64,000 bases of DNA from an uncultured Devosia sp. (GCF_963517015.1 NZ_CAUQDV010000002.1:434001-498000), one strand, 5' to 3'. Counted from the stretch's first letter, positions 42,110-50,945 are shown. The notes: a model not told the origin generated them from the letters alone. Numbers and translations are program-made.

Positions 42110-42945
42110 GAAAGCTGTTTGCCCATCCCAGCCTGACGATCGGACTTGGCGCCACGGCGATCTTTGTTGCGCTGGCGCTGCTGTCGCTGGTCTGGACGCC
42201 GTTTCCAATTGACCAGATCGATGTTCCGCGGCGGTTCCTGGGGCCCAGTGCAGAGCATTGGCTGGGGACCGACAATCTGGGGCGGGACATGCTGTCGCTG
42301 GTGATGGCCGGGGCCTGGACCAGTTTTCTCGTCGCGGCAATCGCCGTGGTGATCGGCATCGGCGTGGGCGTGCCGCTTGGGCTGGCGGCTGCCACTTGGG
42401 GCGGGCCGGTGGAATGGCTGGTGCTGCGCCTGTCGGACTTTATCTTCGCCTTTCCCTCCGTCGTGCTGGCCATTCTCATCACCACGCTGATCGGCCCCGG
42501 CGCGACCAATGCGGTGATCGCCATCGGCATCTTCAACATTCCGGTGTTTGCGCGGGTGGCGCGTGGCGGGGCGATGAGCGTTGCCACGCTGGATTATGTG
42601 GCAGCAGGTCGGCTGGCCGGGCTCAACAATGCGCAGATCGCCTGGCGGCATCTGTTGCCCAATATCATGAGCCTGCTGATCGTGCAGGGCACGATCCAGA
42701 TGTCTCTGGGCATCCTGGGGGAAGCAGGACTGAGCTATATCGGGCTGGGCACGCAGCGCCCCGCGACGAGCCTGGGGCTGATGCTGCGCGATGCGCAGGG
42801 GCTGTTCCTGCTGCACCCATGGCTCTCGATCGTGCCGGGTCTTGCCATCGTGCTGATCGTCATCGCGCTCAATCTTGCCGGCGACGGCTTGCGCGATGCA
42901 ATCGACCCCAAGCTGCGTCAGGGAAATGCCAATGCCCTTGCTTGA
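42106..42945 (+). CDS. Peptide-type ABC transporter permease (DppC-like)
   Basis: Second membrane subunit, 279 residues. The conserved early motif HWLGTDNLGRDMLSLVMAGA identifies the DppC/OppC branch. The EAA loop is YVAAGRLAGLNNAQIAWRHL with the following LPNIMSLLIVQGTIQMS, and GEAGLSYIGLGTQRPATSLG is typical of the C-terminal end. It overlaps the previous permease by 4 bp and the ATPase start at 42932 by about 14 bp. Confidence 0.95.
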   Translation: MRKLFAHPSLTIGLGATAIFVALALLSLVWTPFPIDQIDVPRRFLGPSAEHWLGTDNLGRDMLSLVMAGAWTSFLVAAIAVVIGIGVGVPLGLAAATWGGPVEWLVLRLSDFIFAFPSVVLAILITTLIGPGATNAVIAIGIFNIPVFARVARGGAMSVATLDYVAAGRLAGLNNAQIAWRHLLPNIMSLLIVQGTIQMSLGILGEAGLSYIGLGTQRPATSLGLMLRDAQGLFLLHPWLSIVPGLAIVLIVIALNLAGDGLRDAIDPKLRQGNANALA

Positions 42946-44488
42946 CGTGTCCGGCCTGACCATAGCCTTCGGCAGCAGTGAAGTCGTCTCGGACATCAGC
43001 TTTGCGGTCGGGGCGGGCGAGCGCTTTGGCATTATCGGCGAAAGCGGTTCGGGCAAGACGCTGACATCGCTGGCGATTGCAGGCCTTTTGCCGGACGGGG
43101 CGAAGGTCTCCGGTTCAATCAAGCTTGACGATATGCCCCTGCCCGCTTCGGAAAAGGCCATGGCACGGCTGCGTGGACAGCGTATCGGCATGGTGTTTCA
43201 GGAGCCGATGACCGCGCTCAATCCGCTGATGCGGGTCAATGCGCAGATCGAAGAGGCGATCGAGCTCAATGGCAATAGCTCGGCCAAGATGGACGTGCCG
43301 CATCTGCTCGCGGAAGTGGGGCTGGAGCTGCGGCATGGCGAGCGCTATCCGCATCAGCTCTCGGGCGGGCAGCGGCAGCGGGTGATGATTGCCATGGCGC
43401 TGGCCAGTCAGCCGGACCTGCTGATCGCCGACGAGCCGACATCGGCGCTCGACCTGATTACCCAGCGCAAGGTGCTGGACCTGATTGCCGAGATCTGCAA
43501 CCGGCGGCATATGGCGCTGCTGTTCATCAGTCATGACCTCAAGGCCGTGGCGCGGCTTTGCACACGGGTGGCCGTGATGCACAGGGGCCAGCTTGTCGAG
43601 ACCGGCCCTGCCACGGAGGTTTTTGCCGCACCCAAAGAGGCCTACACGCAAAAGCTGGTTGCTGCGTCGCGTTTCGATCTGCGGGCGCAAGACAGGGTGG
43701 TCAGCGATGAGACGCTGCTGTCGGTCGATGGGATCACGCGCGAGTATCGGCAGGGCGGCGTGCTGTTCTGGGCTGAAAAGCCGCTGCGGGCGGTCGATGA
43801 TGCCCGGTTTGCCGTGAGGCAGGGCGAATGCCTGGCGCTGGTCGGACCTTCCGGATGTGGGAAGACCACGCTGGCCAAGATGATCGTCGGGCTCGATCGC
43901 GCCAGTTCCGGGGCGATGCAGCTTGAAGGCAAAACCTATCACGGTTCGGACTTGCCCAAGGCGCTGCGGCGCGACATGTCGCTGGTGTTCCAGGACCCGT
44001 TCGGCAGTTTCAATCCTCGGCTGACGATTGGTGCCTCGCTGGGCGAGCCGCTCAGGCTGGAGACAGGGCTTGCCGCCGATCAGGTTCGGGCAAGGCTGGT
44101 GGAGGCGGTCGAGGCCGTGGGCCTTCATGCCGATATGATGGAGCGCTATCCGCATGAGTTTTCGGGTGGGCAAAGACAGCGGCTGGCTATTGCCCGGGCT
44201 CTGGTAACACGACCGAAGCTGCTCGTTCTGGACGAGCCGGTCTCGGCGCTGGATGTGTCGGTCCGTGGTGAAGTGCTGGCGCTGCTGTCGCGGCTGCAGA
44301 AGGACTTTGCGCTGACCTATCTCATCATCAGCCATGACCTCGACATGGTGGCCGCGATGGCCGATCGGGTACTGGTCATGGAAGCGGGCCGGATCATCGA
44401 GGAGGGACGGCCCGAGCAGCTGTTTGCCGCACCGCAGCAAAAGCTGACGCGCGACCTCGTGGCCGCGCGCCTGCCGGATATCGCTTAG
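42932..44488 (+). CDS. Fused dual ATP-binding protein of a peptide-type ABC transporter (DppD-DppF)
   Basis: 518 residues from the ATG at 42932, with AGGGA 7 nt upstream. Two complete ATPase domains are joined. Domain 1 (about 1-250): Walker A GESGSGKT, signature LSGGQRQRVMIAMAL, Walker B LLIADEPTSALD. Domain 2 (about 265-518): Walker A GPSGCGKTT, signature FSGGQRQRLAIARAL, Walker B LLVLDEPVSALD. Each has its H-loop ISHDL. The fusion supplies both ATPases so the operon has no separate DppD and DppF. The end is 13 bp from the convergent TctC gene. Confidence 0.95.
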   Translation: MPLLDVSGLTIAFGSSEVVSDISFAVGAGERFGIIGESGSGKTLTSLAIAGLLPDGAKVSGSIKLDDMPLPASEKAMARLRGQRIGMVFQEPMTALNPLMRVNAQIEEAIELNGNSSAKMDVPHLLAEVGLELRHGERYPHQLSGGQRQRVMIAMALASQPDLLIADEPTSALDLITQRKVLDLIAEICNRRHMALLFISHDLKAVARLCTRVAVMHRGQLVETGPATEVFAAPKEAYTQKLVAASRFDLRAQDRVVSDETLLSVDGITREYRQGGVLFWAEKPLRAVDDARFAVRQGECLALVGPSGCGKTTLAKMIVGLDRASSGAMQLEGKTYHGSDLPKALRRDMSLVFQDPFGSFNPRLTIGASLGEPLRLETGLAADQVRARLVEAVEAVGLHADMMERYPHEFSGGQRQRLAIARALVTRPKLLVLDEPVSALDVSVRGEVLALLSRLQKDFALTYLIISHDLDMVAAMADRVLVMEAGRIIEEGRPEQLFAAPQQKLTRDLVAARLPDIA

Positions 44489-44501
44489 CTTTAGTGGTCG
44501 G

Positions 44502-45470
44502 TTACTGCACCGTCACGCCCGCTTCTTCGATCACTGGTTTCCAGCGAGCGACCTCTTCGGCAACGTGGGTGGCCAGTTCTTCCGAGGACGAAGCAACAAC
44601 GACAGCACCAACCTCGGCGAGGCGTTCGGCGACGGCCGGATCACTGACGGCGGCGACGGCGGCTTCGTTGAGCCTCGTGACCACTTCCGGTGGCGTGCCG
44701 GCGGGAGCAAAGAGCGCGTTCCAGGTGTTGGTTTCGTAGCCGGGAACGCCCGCTTCATCCATGGTCGGGACGTCGGGGAAGCTGGCGGCGCGTTCGAGCG
44801 TGGTGACGGCCAGAGGGCGCAGGGTGCCGGCCTTCATATGTTCGGTGGCGGAGGGCAGGTTGTCGAAGATGATCGGCACGGCGCCCGAGAGCGCATCGAC
44901 CAGAGCGGGCCCCGAGCCCTGATAGGGCACATGGACCATGTCGGTGCCGGTCATGGACTTGAACAGTTCGCCCGACAGATGCAGCGGCGTGCCATTGCCT
45001 GACGAGGCATAGGCATGGACCTCCGGCTCGGCCTTAAGTTTGGCGATCAATTCCTCGACGTTTCTGGCGGGGAATTCGGGATTGACCAGCAGGACATTGG
45101 GCACGGTGACGAGCAGCGAGATGGGCTCGAAATCGGCGGATGGATCGAAGGGCGGCGTGGCATAGAGCGAGGCGCTGAGGGCGTGGGTAGCGATGGTGCC
45201 CATCAGGATGGTGTAGCCGTCGGGCCGGGCATCGGCCACGGCCGTAGCGCCCAACACGCCCCCTGCTCCGGCCTGATTGACCACCAGAACCTGCTGGCCG
45301 AGTTGCTGGCTCATGGCTTCGGCCACGACGCGACCGACCAGATCGGTGGAGCCGCCGGCGGCAAAGGGCACGACGAGATTGATCGGCTTGTCAGGAAATT
45401 CCTGCGCAAAAGCGGACGCAGATAAGGCAAATGCCCCGGCAACAGCCAGGGCAACAAACAGGGTCTTCAT
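44502..45470 (-). CDS. TctC-family (Bug) periplasmic substrate-binding protein, orphan
   Basis: Tripartite tricarboxylate-type binding protein of 322 residues, signal peptide ending near ASAFAQE. Family marks: FPDKPINLVVPFAAGGSTDL near the start, QVLVVNQAGAGGVLGATAVA, and HVPYQGSGPALVDALSGAVP. A very good GGAGGAG lies before the ATG. Genes for the TctA and TctB membrane parts are not next to it, which is common for Bug proteins, some of which act as free sensors. Substrate is unknown but carboxylates are usual. Confidence 0.92.
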   Translation of the reverse strand: MKTLFVALAVAGAFALSASAFAQEFPDKPINLVVPFAAGGSTDLVGRVVAEAMSQQLGQQVLVVNQAGAGGVLGATAVADARPDGYTILMGTIATHALSASLYATPPFDPSADFEPISLLVTVPNVLLVNPEFPARNVEELIAKLKAEPEVHAYASSGNGTPLHLSGELFKSMTGTDMVHVPYQGSGPALVDALSGAVPIIFDNLPSATEHMKAGTLRPLAVTTLERAASFPDVPTMDEAGVPGYETNTWNALFAPAGTPPEVVTRLNEAAVAAVSDPAVAERLAEVGAVVVASSSEELATHVAEEVARWKPVIEEAGVTVQ

Positions 45471-45504
45471 CAGTGTCTCCTCCCAGATAACTGAGAGGGA
45501 AGCA

Positions 45505-45532
45505 GGCCGCGTGGGTTTGGTTCCACGCGGCC
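45505..45532 (-). terminator. Strong hairpin after the GH13 gene
   Basis: GGCCGCGTGG-N8-CCACGCGGCC is a perfect 10-bp stem 16 bp past the GH13 stop on the minus strand. It lacks a U-run, but position and stability make a terminator or mRNA-end structure likely. It lies between that stop and the TctC start. Confidence 0.65.
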
Positions 45533-45547
45533 CGCATTATTTCGATG

Positions 45548-47218
45548 CTAGAGCGTGCCGATGTAGGCGCCGAAGGGGGCAAAGCTGAGCTTGCCGGCAT
45601 CGGCGGTCGCCGTGACGCCGGGGCAGCCGGCATCCGTCGGCGCAAGGCCCGCTGGCAGCGCGAATTCGGCTTCGGTCTCGCCCATGTTGAAGACGCAGAG
45701 CAGGCGCTCATCGCCTTCGGAACGGATGAAGGCGAGGATGTCACCGGTGGCATCGAGCAGTTCGATCTTGCCCTTGGCGAGCGCGGGATGGGCGCGGCGG
45801 AACTGCAGCAGGGCGCGGTAGAATTCGAGCACCGAGCCTTCGACATTGTGCTGGGTGTCGACGGCATGGGTCAGGTGTTCGGCCGGAACGGGGAGCCAGG
45901 TGCGCTCGGCAGTGGAGAAGGCGCCGTTGCGCACATGGGTCTGCCAGACCATTGGCGTGCGGCAGCCGTCGCGGCCCTTGAACTCGGGCCAGAACTCGAT
46001 GCCATAGGGATCGACGAGGTCGGAGAAGGACAGCTCGGCTTCCTTGAGGCCCAGTTCCTCGCCCTGGTAGAGGCAGACCGAGCCGCGCATGGCGAGGATC
46101 AGCGTGGCGGCGAGGCGGGTGAAGGCGGCCTCCTGGCCATGGGTGGCCCAGCGGCTGACATGGCGTACGACGTCGTGGTTGGAAAAGGCAAGACAGATCC
46201 AGCCGTCGGGGGCGCCGGCTTCGGTGGCGGCGATCGATTTGCGGAAGTGATCGGCCGAGAACTCGCCGCCCAGGTAGTCGAAGGTATAGGCCATATGCAG
46301 GCGGTCATCGCCGGAGGTGTATTGGGCCATGATTTCGAGCTGGTGCTGGCTATCGCCGATTTCACCGACCGTGGTCTTGCCGGGATATTCATCCATCAGG
46401 GCGCGCAGGCGCTTGAGGAAATCGAGGTTTTCCGGGCGGGACTTGTCGTAGAGGTGTTCCTGGAAATTGTAGGGGTTCACCGCCGGGGCGGTGGAGGCAT
46501 TGAAGTCCTCGGCCTTTACCACGGGATTGGACTCGAGGCCCGTCGAGTGGAAATAGAAGTTCACCGTATCGAGACGGAAGCCATCGACGCCGCGTTCGAG
46601 CCAGAAGCGCATGTCGCCCAGGAGCGCGTCCTGGACTTCTGGATTGTGGAAGTTGAGGTCGGGCTGGGAGACCAGGAAATTGTGCAGGTAATATTGCATG
46701 CGCCGACTGTCCCACTGCCAGGCGGAACCGCCGAAGATGGAAAGCCAGTTGTTGGGTGGGGTGCCATCGGGCTTGGGGTCGGCCCAGACATACCAGTCGG
46801 AGCGGGCATTGGTGCGGTTCTGCCGCGATTCAGCGAACCAGGCGTGCTTGTCGGATGAGTGGGAAATCACCTGGTCGATGATGACCTTGAGGCCAAGCGA
46901 ATGGGCCTTCTGCACCAGACGATCGAAGTCTTCCAGCGTGCCGAAGCTCGGATCGATGCCGCGATAATCGCTGACGTCATAGCCGAAATCCTTCATCGGC
47001 GAAGTGAAGACCGGCGAGAGCCAGATGGCATCCACGCCGAGGTCGGCGACATAGTCGAGCCGGCTGGTAATGCCGACGAGGTCACCCACGCCATCGCCAT
47101 TCTGATCCTGGAAGGAGCGCGGATAAATCTGGTAGATCACCGCGCCGCGCCACCAATCCTTGTCGATCGTGGTTTCGTCTGGGGTCTTGGACTCGGTCAT
47201 CAGCGAGGAGGCGGTCAT
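45548..47218 (-). CDS. GH13 alpha-glucosidase / oligo-1,6-glucosidase, copy 1
   Basis: 556 residues. GH13 regions in order: start DWWRGAVIYQIYPRSFQDQN, region I IDQVISHSS, region II GFRLDTVNFYF with nucleophile Asp, region III VGEIGDS with the acid Glu, and region IV FSNHDVVRH with the transition-state Asp. The C-terminal beta domain ends in FAPFGAYIGTL. No signal peptide, so cytoplasmic, acting on imported alpha-linked oligosaccharides. GGAG lies 8 nt before the ATG. It is close in sequence to the GH13 gene at 57586-59217. No sugar transporter adjoins. Confidence 0.93.
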   Translation of the reverse strand: MTASSLMTESKTPDETTIDKDWWRGAVIYQIYPRSFQDQNGDGVGDLVGITSRLDYVADLGVDAIWLSPVFTSPMKDFGYDVSDYRGIDPSFGTLEDFDRLVQKAHSLGLKVIIDQVISHSSDKHAWFAESRQNRTNARSDWYVWADPKPDGTPPNNWLSIFGGSAWQWDSRRMQYYLHNFLVSQPDLNFHNPEVQDALLGDMRFWLERGVDGFRLDTVNFYFHSTGLESNPVVKAEDFNASTAPAVNPYNFQEHLYDKSRPENLDFLKRLRALMDEYPGKTTVGEIGDSQHQLEIMAQYTSGDDRLHMAYTFDYLGGEFSADHFRKSIAATEAGAPDGWICLAFSNHDVVRHVSRWATHGQEAAFTRLAATLILAMRGSVCLYQGEELGLKEAELSFSDLVDPYGIEFWPEFKGRDGCRTPMVWQTHVRNGAFSTAERTWLPVPAEHLTHAVDTQHNVEGSVLEFYRALLQFRRAHPALAKGKIELLDATGDILAFIRSEGDERLLCVFNMGETEAEFALPAGLAPTDAGCPGVTATADAGKLSFAPFGAYIGTL

Positions 47219-47288
47219 GAATGGCTCCGAATGGCGGGTAACGAATGCACGATCAGTCGGCGATGCGGCGGGACTAGGGCATTAAGTT

Positions 47289-47337
47289 GTCGCGTTTTCG
47301 AACCGCAAAAGTGGCAGCCACTTTTGCTGAAAGCGTC
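47289..47337. repeat. Dispersed ~48-bp palindromic element, copy 1
   Basis: GTCGCGTTTTCGAACCGCAA at the left, an inner hairpin CAAAAGTGG-CAG-CCACTTTTG, then CTGAAAGCGTC. A second copy is at 50898-50945. It lies between the GH13 start and the UPF0149 stop. Similar GCAAAAGTGG elements are frequent in Hyphomicrobiales genomes. Confidence 0.8.
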
Positions 47338-47342
47338 CAGGG

Positions 47343-48005
47343 TCAGCTGGCGCCGTGACACTTTTTGTATTTGAGGCCCGAGCCGCAAGGGCATGGATCA
47401 TTGCGGCCGACGGAATCACTGCGGACAGGGGTCTGGTTCGCGGCGACGCGATGGGCGTGGTAGAGAGTCACAACGATTTCGGGGATGATGTGGGGCGCGT
47501 CCTGCTGCAGGCGGATCATTTCGGGATCCCTGGCGTCCTCTTCGCTCATCGAGGGGTCGCTGGCCGTGAGCAAGGACATGACAGCGTAGGCGGCTTCCTG
47601 GGCACGGGATTCCTGCCGGCTCTGCAGCAGGCTTTCCCATGACGGCAGATCGAGGCTGATGGCCGCCTCGAAGCCGGCGATCCAGATTTCCCACAGGACG
47701 CCTTCGTCCTCGTCGAGTTCATAAAGCGGCTCGTAGCGCTCTTCGGCCAGCTCGGTTTTGATCTCGGCATAGCGCTTGAGCACGGCTTCGGTCAGCGCCG
47801 AATGGTCAGGCTCGACGTCGCTCTCATCCTCCACGCCGGCCCAGACCATGGGCAGGAACTGCTCGGGCGTGAACTCTTCCGGACTGACGGCCACGCCGCA
47901 CAGATAGCCCTCAAGCTCGCTCAGCAGCATACCGCCTTCGCCCAGATCGTTCAGGAGGCCTTCCAGGCGCAGGTGATCGGCGGACAGTTCTTCGAAGTCT
48001 TCCAT
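47343..48005 (-). CDS. UPF0149 (YecA-type) protein with SEC-C zinc motif
   Basis: 220 residues from the ATG at 48005 (MEDFEELSADHLRLEGLL). An all-helical UPF0149 domain fills residues 5-190, with LLSELEGYLCGVAVSPEEF and WIAGFEAAISLDLPSW. The end is a SEC-C motif, GRNDPCPCGSGLKYKKCHGAS, whose Cys/His bind zinc as in the SecA tail. In E. coli YecA, this tail binds zinc or iron and the protein associates with ribosomes; a similar role is inferred. It stands between the two glycosidase genes without shared function. Confidence 0.92.
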   Translation of the reverse strand: MEDFEELSADHLRLEGLLNDLGEGGMLLSELEGYLCGVAVSPEEFTPEQFLPMVWAGVEDESDVEPDHSALTEAVLKRYAEIKTELAEERYEPLYELDEDEGVLWEIWIAGFEAAISLDLPSWESLLQSRQESRAQEAAYAVMSLLTASDPSMSEEDARDPEMIRLQQDAPHIIPEIVVTLYHAHRVAANQTPVRSDSVGRNDPCPCGSGLKYKKCHGAS

Positions 48006-48068
48006 TGGGCATATCCCGGCTTGCAATTGCCCTATGCCTGCCCAAGGCGGGCGGCAATTGCAAGGGGC

Positions 48069-49382
48069 TCAGCGGGTATTGTGCAGCATGCCCTGGAAAG
48101 CGCGGTAGGAGGATTTGGGCGTGCGCTGCTGGGTCTGGTAGTCGACATGAACAATGCCGAAACGCTTGTTGTAGCCCTCCGCCCATTCGTAATTGTCGAG
48201 CAGCGACCAGGCGAAATAGCCGCGCACATCGGCGCCGGCCTCGCGGGCGGCCAGCACGGCCTTGAGGTGGTCGTCGTAATATCTGACGCGGCGTGGGTCG
48301 TCATCGCCCTCGACTTCGGCCATGCCATTCTCGGTCACGTAGAGCGGGATCTTGGTGTATTCGCTCGACACGCGAACCAGCAGGTCGCTCAGTCCCTTGG
48401 GGTAGATTTCCCAGCCGATATCGGTCTTTTCCAGCGGGCCCTTGATCTGCTCGACCGGATTCTTGCCCGGCTCGCCGGCCTTGTAGAGACCGCGGGTATA
48501 ATAGTTGATCCCCAGCCAGTCGAGCGGACGCGAGACCACTTCCATGTCACGCTGGTAGTTGGCCGGCAGGTGGTCACCCAGCCAGGTGGTGACCTCCTCG
48601 GGATATTTACCCTTGAGCACGCCGCCGAGATACCAGCGGTTGAAGATGGCATCGCCCATGTTCATGGCGGCGATATCCTCGGGACTGTCGGTGGCGGATT
48701 CGGACTTTTCGAGATTGAGCACGATGCCGAGGTTTTTGACATTGTGGGCACGCAGGGCATCGATGGCACTGCCATGAGCGAAGAGCACGTGGTGCATGGC
48801 GCGGGCGGCGGCGCGGATATCGCGATAGCCGGGCGCGTGGATGCCGAGATAATGGCTGAGGAAAGCAACGCACCAGGGCTCGTTGATGGTGGCCGTGGCG
48901 TGGAGGCGGTCGCCGAATTTTTCAGCGATGAGCGCGGCATAATCGGCAAACCTGCCTGCGATATCGCGGTTCATCCAGCCGCCGCGATCCTGCAGGGCGG
49001 ACGGCAGATCCCAATGGTAGAGCGTCGCATAGGGCTTGATGTTGCGCTCAAGCATGCCGTCGATCAGACGATCGTAGAAATCGATGCCGGCCTGGTTGGT
49101 GGCACCGGTACCCTCCGGGATGAGCCGGGGCCAGGAAAAGGAAAAGCGATAGGCGTCGAAGCCACCATCACGGATCAGGTCGAGGTCCTGCGGCCAGAGC
49201 TCGTAGTGATTGCAAGCATTCAAACCCGTATCGCCATTGTGGACGTTGCCGGGGGTGGCCGAGAAGCTGTCCCAGATGGATGGCCCGCGCCCGTCGCGCT
49301 GTCCGCCTTCGATCTGATAGGCGGCCGTGGCGACGCCAAAGGTGAAATTGGGACCAAAATCCTTGCGGTCGATCGAGAACAT
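48069..49382 (-). CDS. GH1 beta-glucosidase
   Basis: 437 residues. Starts FTFGVATAAYQIEGGQRDGR with SIWDSFS, typical of GH1. The acid/base Glu is in TINEPW and the nucleophile Glu in LYVTENGM; GYFAWSLLDNYEWAEGYNKRFG is the conserved end. No signal peptide, so it should act in the cytoplasm on imported beta-glucosides such as cellobiose. GGGGAGG lies 6 nt before the ATG. A 14-bp LacI-type palindrome lies 55 bp upstream of the start, pointing to sugar-dependent repression. Confidence 0.95.
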   Translation of the reverse strand: MFSIDRKDFGPNFTFGVATAAYQIEGGQRDGRGPSIWDSFSATPGNVHNGDTGLNACNHYELWPQDLDLIRDGGFDAYRFSFSWPRLIPEGTGATNQAGIDFYDRLIDGMLERNIKPYATLYHWDLPSALQDRGGWMNRDIAGRFADYAALIAEKFGDRLHATATINEPWCVAFLSHYLGIHAPGYRDIRAAARAMHHVLFAHGSAIDALRAHNVKNLGIVLNLEKSESATDSPEDIAAMNMGDAIFNRWYLGGVLKGKYPEEVTTWLGDHLPANYQRDMEVVSRPLDWLGINYYTRGLYKAGEPGKNPVEQIKGPLEKTDIGWEIYPKGLSDLLVRVSSEYTKIPLYVTENGMAEVEGDDDPRRVRYYDDHLKAVLAAREAGADVRGYFAWSLLDNYEWAEGYNKRFGIVHVDYQTQQRTPKSSYRAFQGMLHNTR

Positions 49383-49436
49383 GGAACCTCCCCTTCCAGT
49401 TACTGAGCAAGGGAGATAGCGCAGGCGACGGGGTTA

Positions 49437-49450
49437 TGCAATCGATTGCA
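49437..49450. promoter_or_regulatory. LacI/GalR-type operator upstream of the GH1 gene
   Basis: TGCAATCGATTGCA is a perfect 14-bp palindrome with the central CG typical of LacI-family operators. It is 55 bp before the GH1 start and 9 bp after the end of the neighbouring small gene. No LacI-family gene is in the window. Confidence 0.75.
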
Positions 49451-49458
49451 GAAAGCAA

Positions 49459-49710
49459 TCAGGCCAGTTTGTTGAAAGAGTTCTGCAGCTGGCTGAGCTT
49501 GGACATGCGGGCTTTCATGTCGGCCTGGGCCTTGCTTCGGACGCCCATTTCGGCGACCTGGACCTGGGTATTGGTGGTCTGGGCGATGTTGTTGCGCATG
49601 GCTGTATTCATGGCGTTGAGGCGGGCCATGCCGTCATCCATGATGGCGCGACGCTTGACGCGGTGGTTCGCCAAACTGTTGTAGCTTGATGTATTTTTGA
49701 TCACCGCCAT
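49459..49710 (-). CDS. Small helical hypothetical protein, 83 residues
   Basis: 83 residues if started at the ATG at 49710 (MAVIKNTSSYNSLANHRVKR). No ribosome site is obvious. The sequence looks fully helical, without Cys or Trp, rich in Met, Asn and Gln: MARLNAMNTAMRNNIAQTTN, then MGVRSKAQADMKARMSKL. It lies 31 bp after mrp on the same strand and could be co-transcribed. I do not know the family; a chaperone-like or structural role is only a guess. Confidence 0.55.
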   Translation of the reverse strand: MAVIKNTSSYNSLANHRVKRRAIMDDGMARLNAMNTAMRNNIAQTTNTQVQVAEMGVRSKAQADMKARMSKLSQLQNSFNKLA

Positions 49711-49741
49711 GAGGAGACGGTGGGCAAAAGTGATTAAGATT

Positions 49742-50812
49742 TTATGAGTCGAGGCGGGCCAGCATGCTGCGAGCAAGCTGGCGATATGCTTGCGCTTCGC
49801 TGCCGTCAGGCTCGGCCACCACCGGGGGGCGGCCGGCGTCACTGCCTTCGCGGATCGACATGACCAGGGGGATCGCGCCGAGGAAGGCCATGTTCATTTC
49901 GGCGGCGGCACGTTCGGCGCCGCCGGTGCCGAATATGTCGTAGCGCATGCCGGTGTCGGGGGCGATGAAATAGCTCATGTTCTCGACGAGGCCGAGGATG
50001 GGCACGCCGAAGCGGGGCAGCATGTCGATGGCCTTCTTGGCATCGATCAGGGCGAGGTCCTGCGGCGTCGAGACGATGACCGCGCCATCGACCTCGGCCT
50101 GCTGGAAAAGAGAAATGTGGATGTCGCCGGTGCCGGGGGGCAGGTCGATGACGAGGTAGTCGAGCTCGCCCCATTCGGTTTCGCGCAGCAGCTGGCGGAG
50201 GGCGGAGGTGGCCATGGGGCCTCGCCAGACCACGGCCTGATCCTTGACCAGCATGGAGCCAATGGACATGGCCTTGAGGCCATAGGCTTCGTGCGGGGTG
50301 AAAATGCCGTCGTCGCGGACGGCGGGCTTGCCCTCGATGCCGAGAAGTTTGGGGATGGAGGGGCCGTAGAGGTCAGCGTCGAGAATGCCGGTCTTATAGC
50401 CTTCGGCCTGGAGGGCCAAGGCGATGTTGACGGCGGTGGTGGACTTGCCGACGCCACCCTTGCCGGAACCAACGGCGATGATGCGCTTGACGCCGGGCAC
50501 GGGCGTCTTGCCGGGCGGAACGGGCTTGCCGTGGGAGAAAGTGGGGCCCGATTTGGGTGGCGCCTTGCCGCCGGTCAGCGAGACCATGATCTTGCGGGTG
50601 CCAGCGAGCTTTTGCGCCACAGCGGCGGCCTGTTCGCGCGCGGGACCGAAAGCGGCCTCCATGCCGGGTGCGACGGCAATGGCGAAAGCAACGGCGCCGG
50701 GGGTGACGATGATATCGGACAGGCCGGCATAGCCAGCCAGATCACCACCGCCGGGAATTTCCACACCGGCGAGAGCGGACTTGATGGCGGCGGCGAGTTC
50801 GGTATCGGCCAT
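49742..50812 (-). CDS. mrp: Mrp/NBP35-family iron-sulfur carrier ATPase (ApbC)
   Basis: P-loop ATPase that loads Fe-S clusters on target proteins, 356 residues from the ATG at 50812. An N-terminal MIP18-like (DUF59) domain of about 90 residues is weakly conserved, followed by a Pro-rich linker (KPVPPGKTPVPGVKR). The ATPase domain has the deviant Walker A GSGKGGVGKSTTAVNIALAL, LDADLYGPSIPKLLG, and VIDLPPGTGDIHISL. A CxxC cluster-binding motif typical of many Mrp proteins is missing: the spot after LVENMSYFIAP has no cysteines. This CxxC loss is worth noting. Confidence 0.93.
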   Translation of the reverse strand: MADTELAAAIKSALAGVEIPGGGDLAGYAGLSDIIVTPGAVAFAIAVAPGMEAAFGPAREQAAAVAQKLAGTRKIMVSLTGGKAPPKSGPTFSHGKPVPPGKTPVPGVKRIIAVGSGKGGVGKSTTAVNIALALQAEGYKTGILDADLYGPSIPKLLGIEGKPAVRDDGIFTPHEAYGLKAMSIGSMLVKDQAVVWRGPMATSALRQLLRETEWGELDYLVIDLPPGTGDIHISLFQQAEVDGAVIVSTPQDLALIDAKKAIDMLPRFGVPILGLVENMSYFIAPDTGMRYDIFGTGGAERAAAEMNMAFLGAIPLVMSIREGSDAGRPPVVAEPDGSEAQAYRQLARSMLARLDS

Positions 50813-50897
50813 TGCTGGACCCCATAAGAGAGAAGACCTCACCTTGTGGGCGAGGCCTTCAGGATCGTCTTTGTTCTAGCTCAAGGGAGCTTCAGTG

Positions 50898-50945
50898 GTC
50901 GCGTTTTCGAACCGCAAAAGTGGAACCACTTTTGCTGAAAACACT
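50898..50945. repeat. Dispersed ~48-bp palindromic element, copy 2
   Basis: Same left end as the copy at 47289-47337 (GTCGCGTTTTCGAACCGCAA), inner hairpin AAAAGTGG-AA-CCACTTTT, then GCTGAAAACACT. It directly abuts the stop of the transaldolase gene, so it may serve as that gene's transcript end. Confidence 0.8.
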
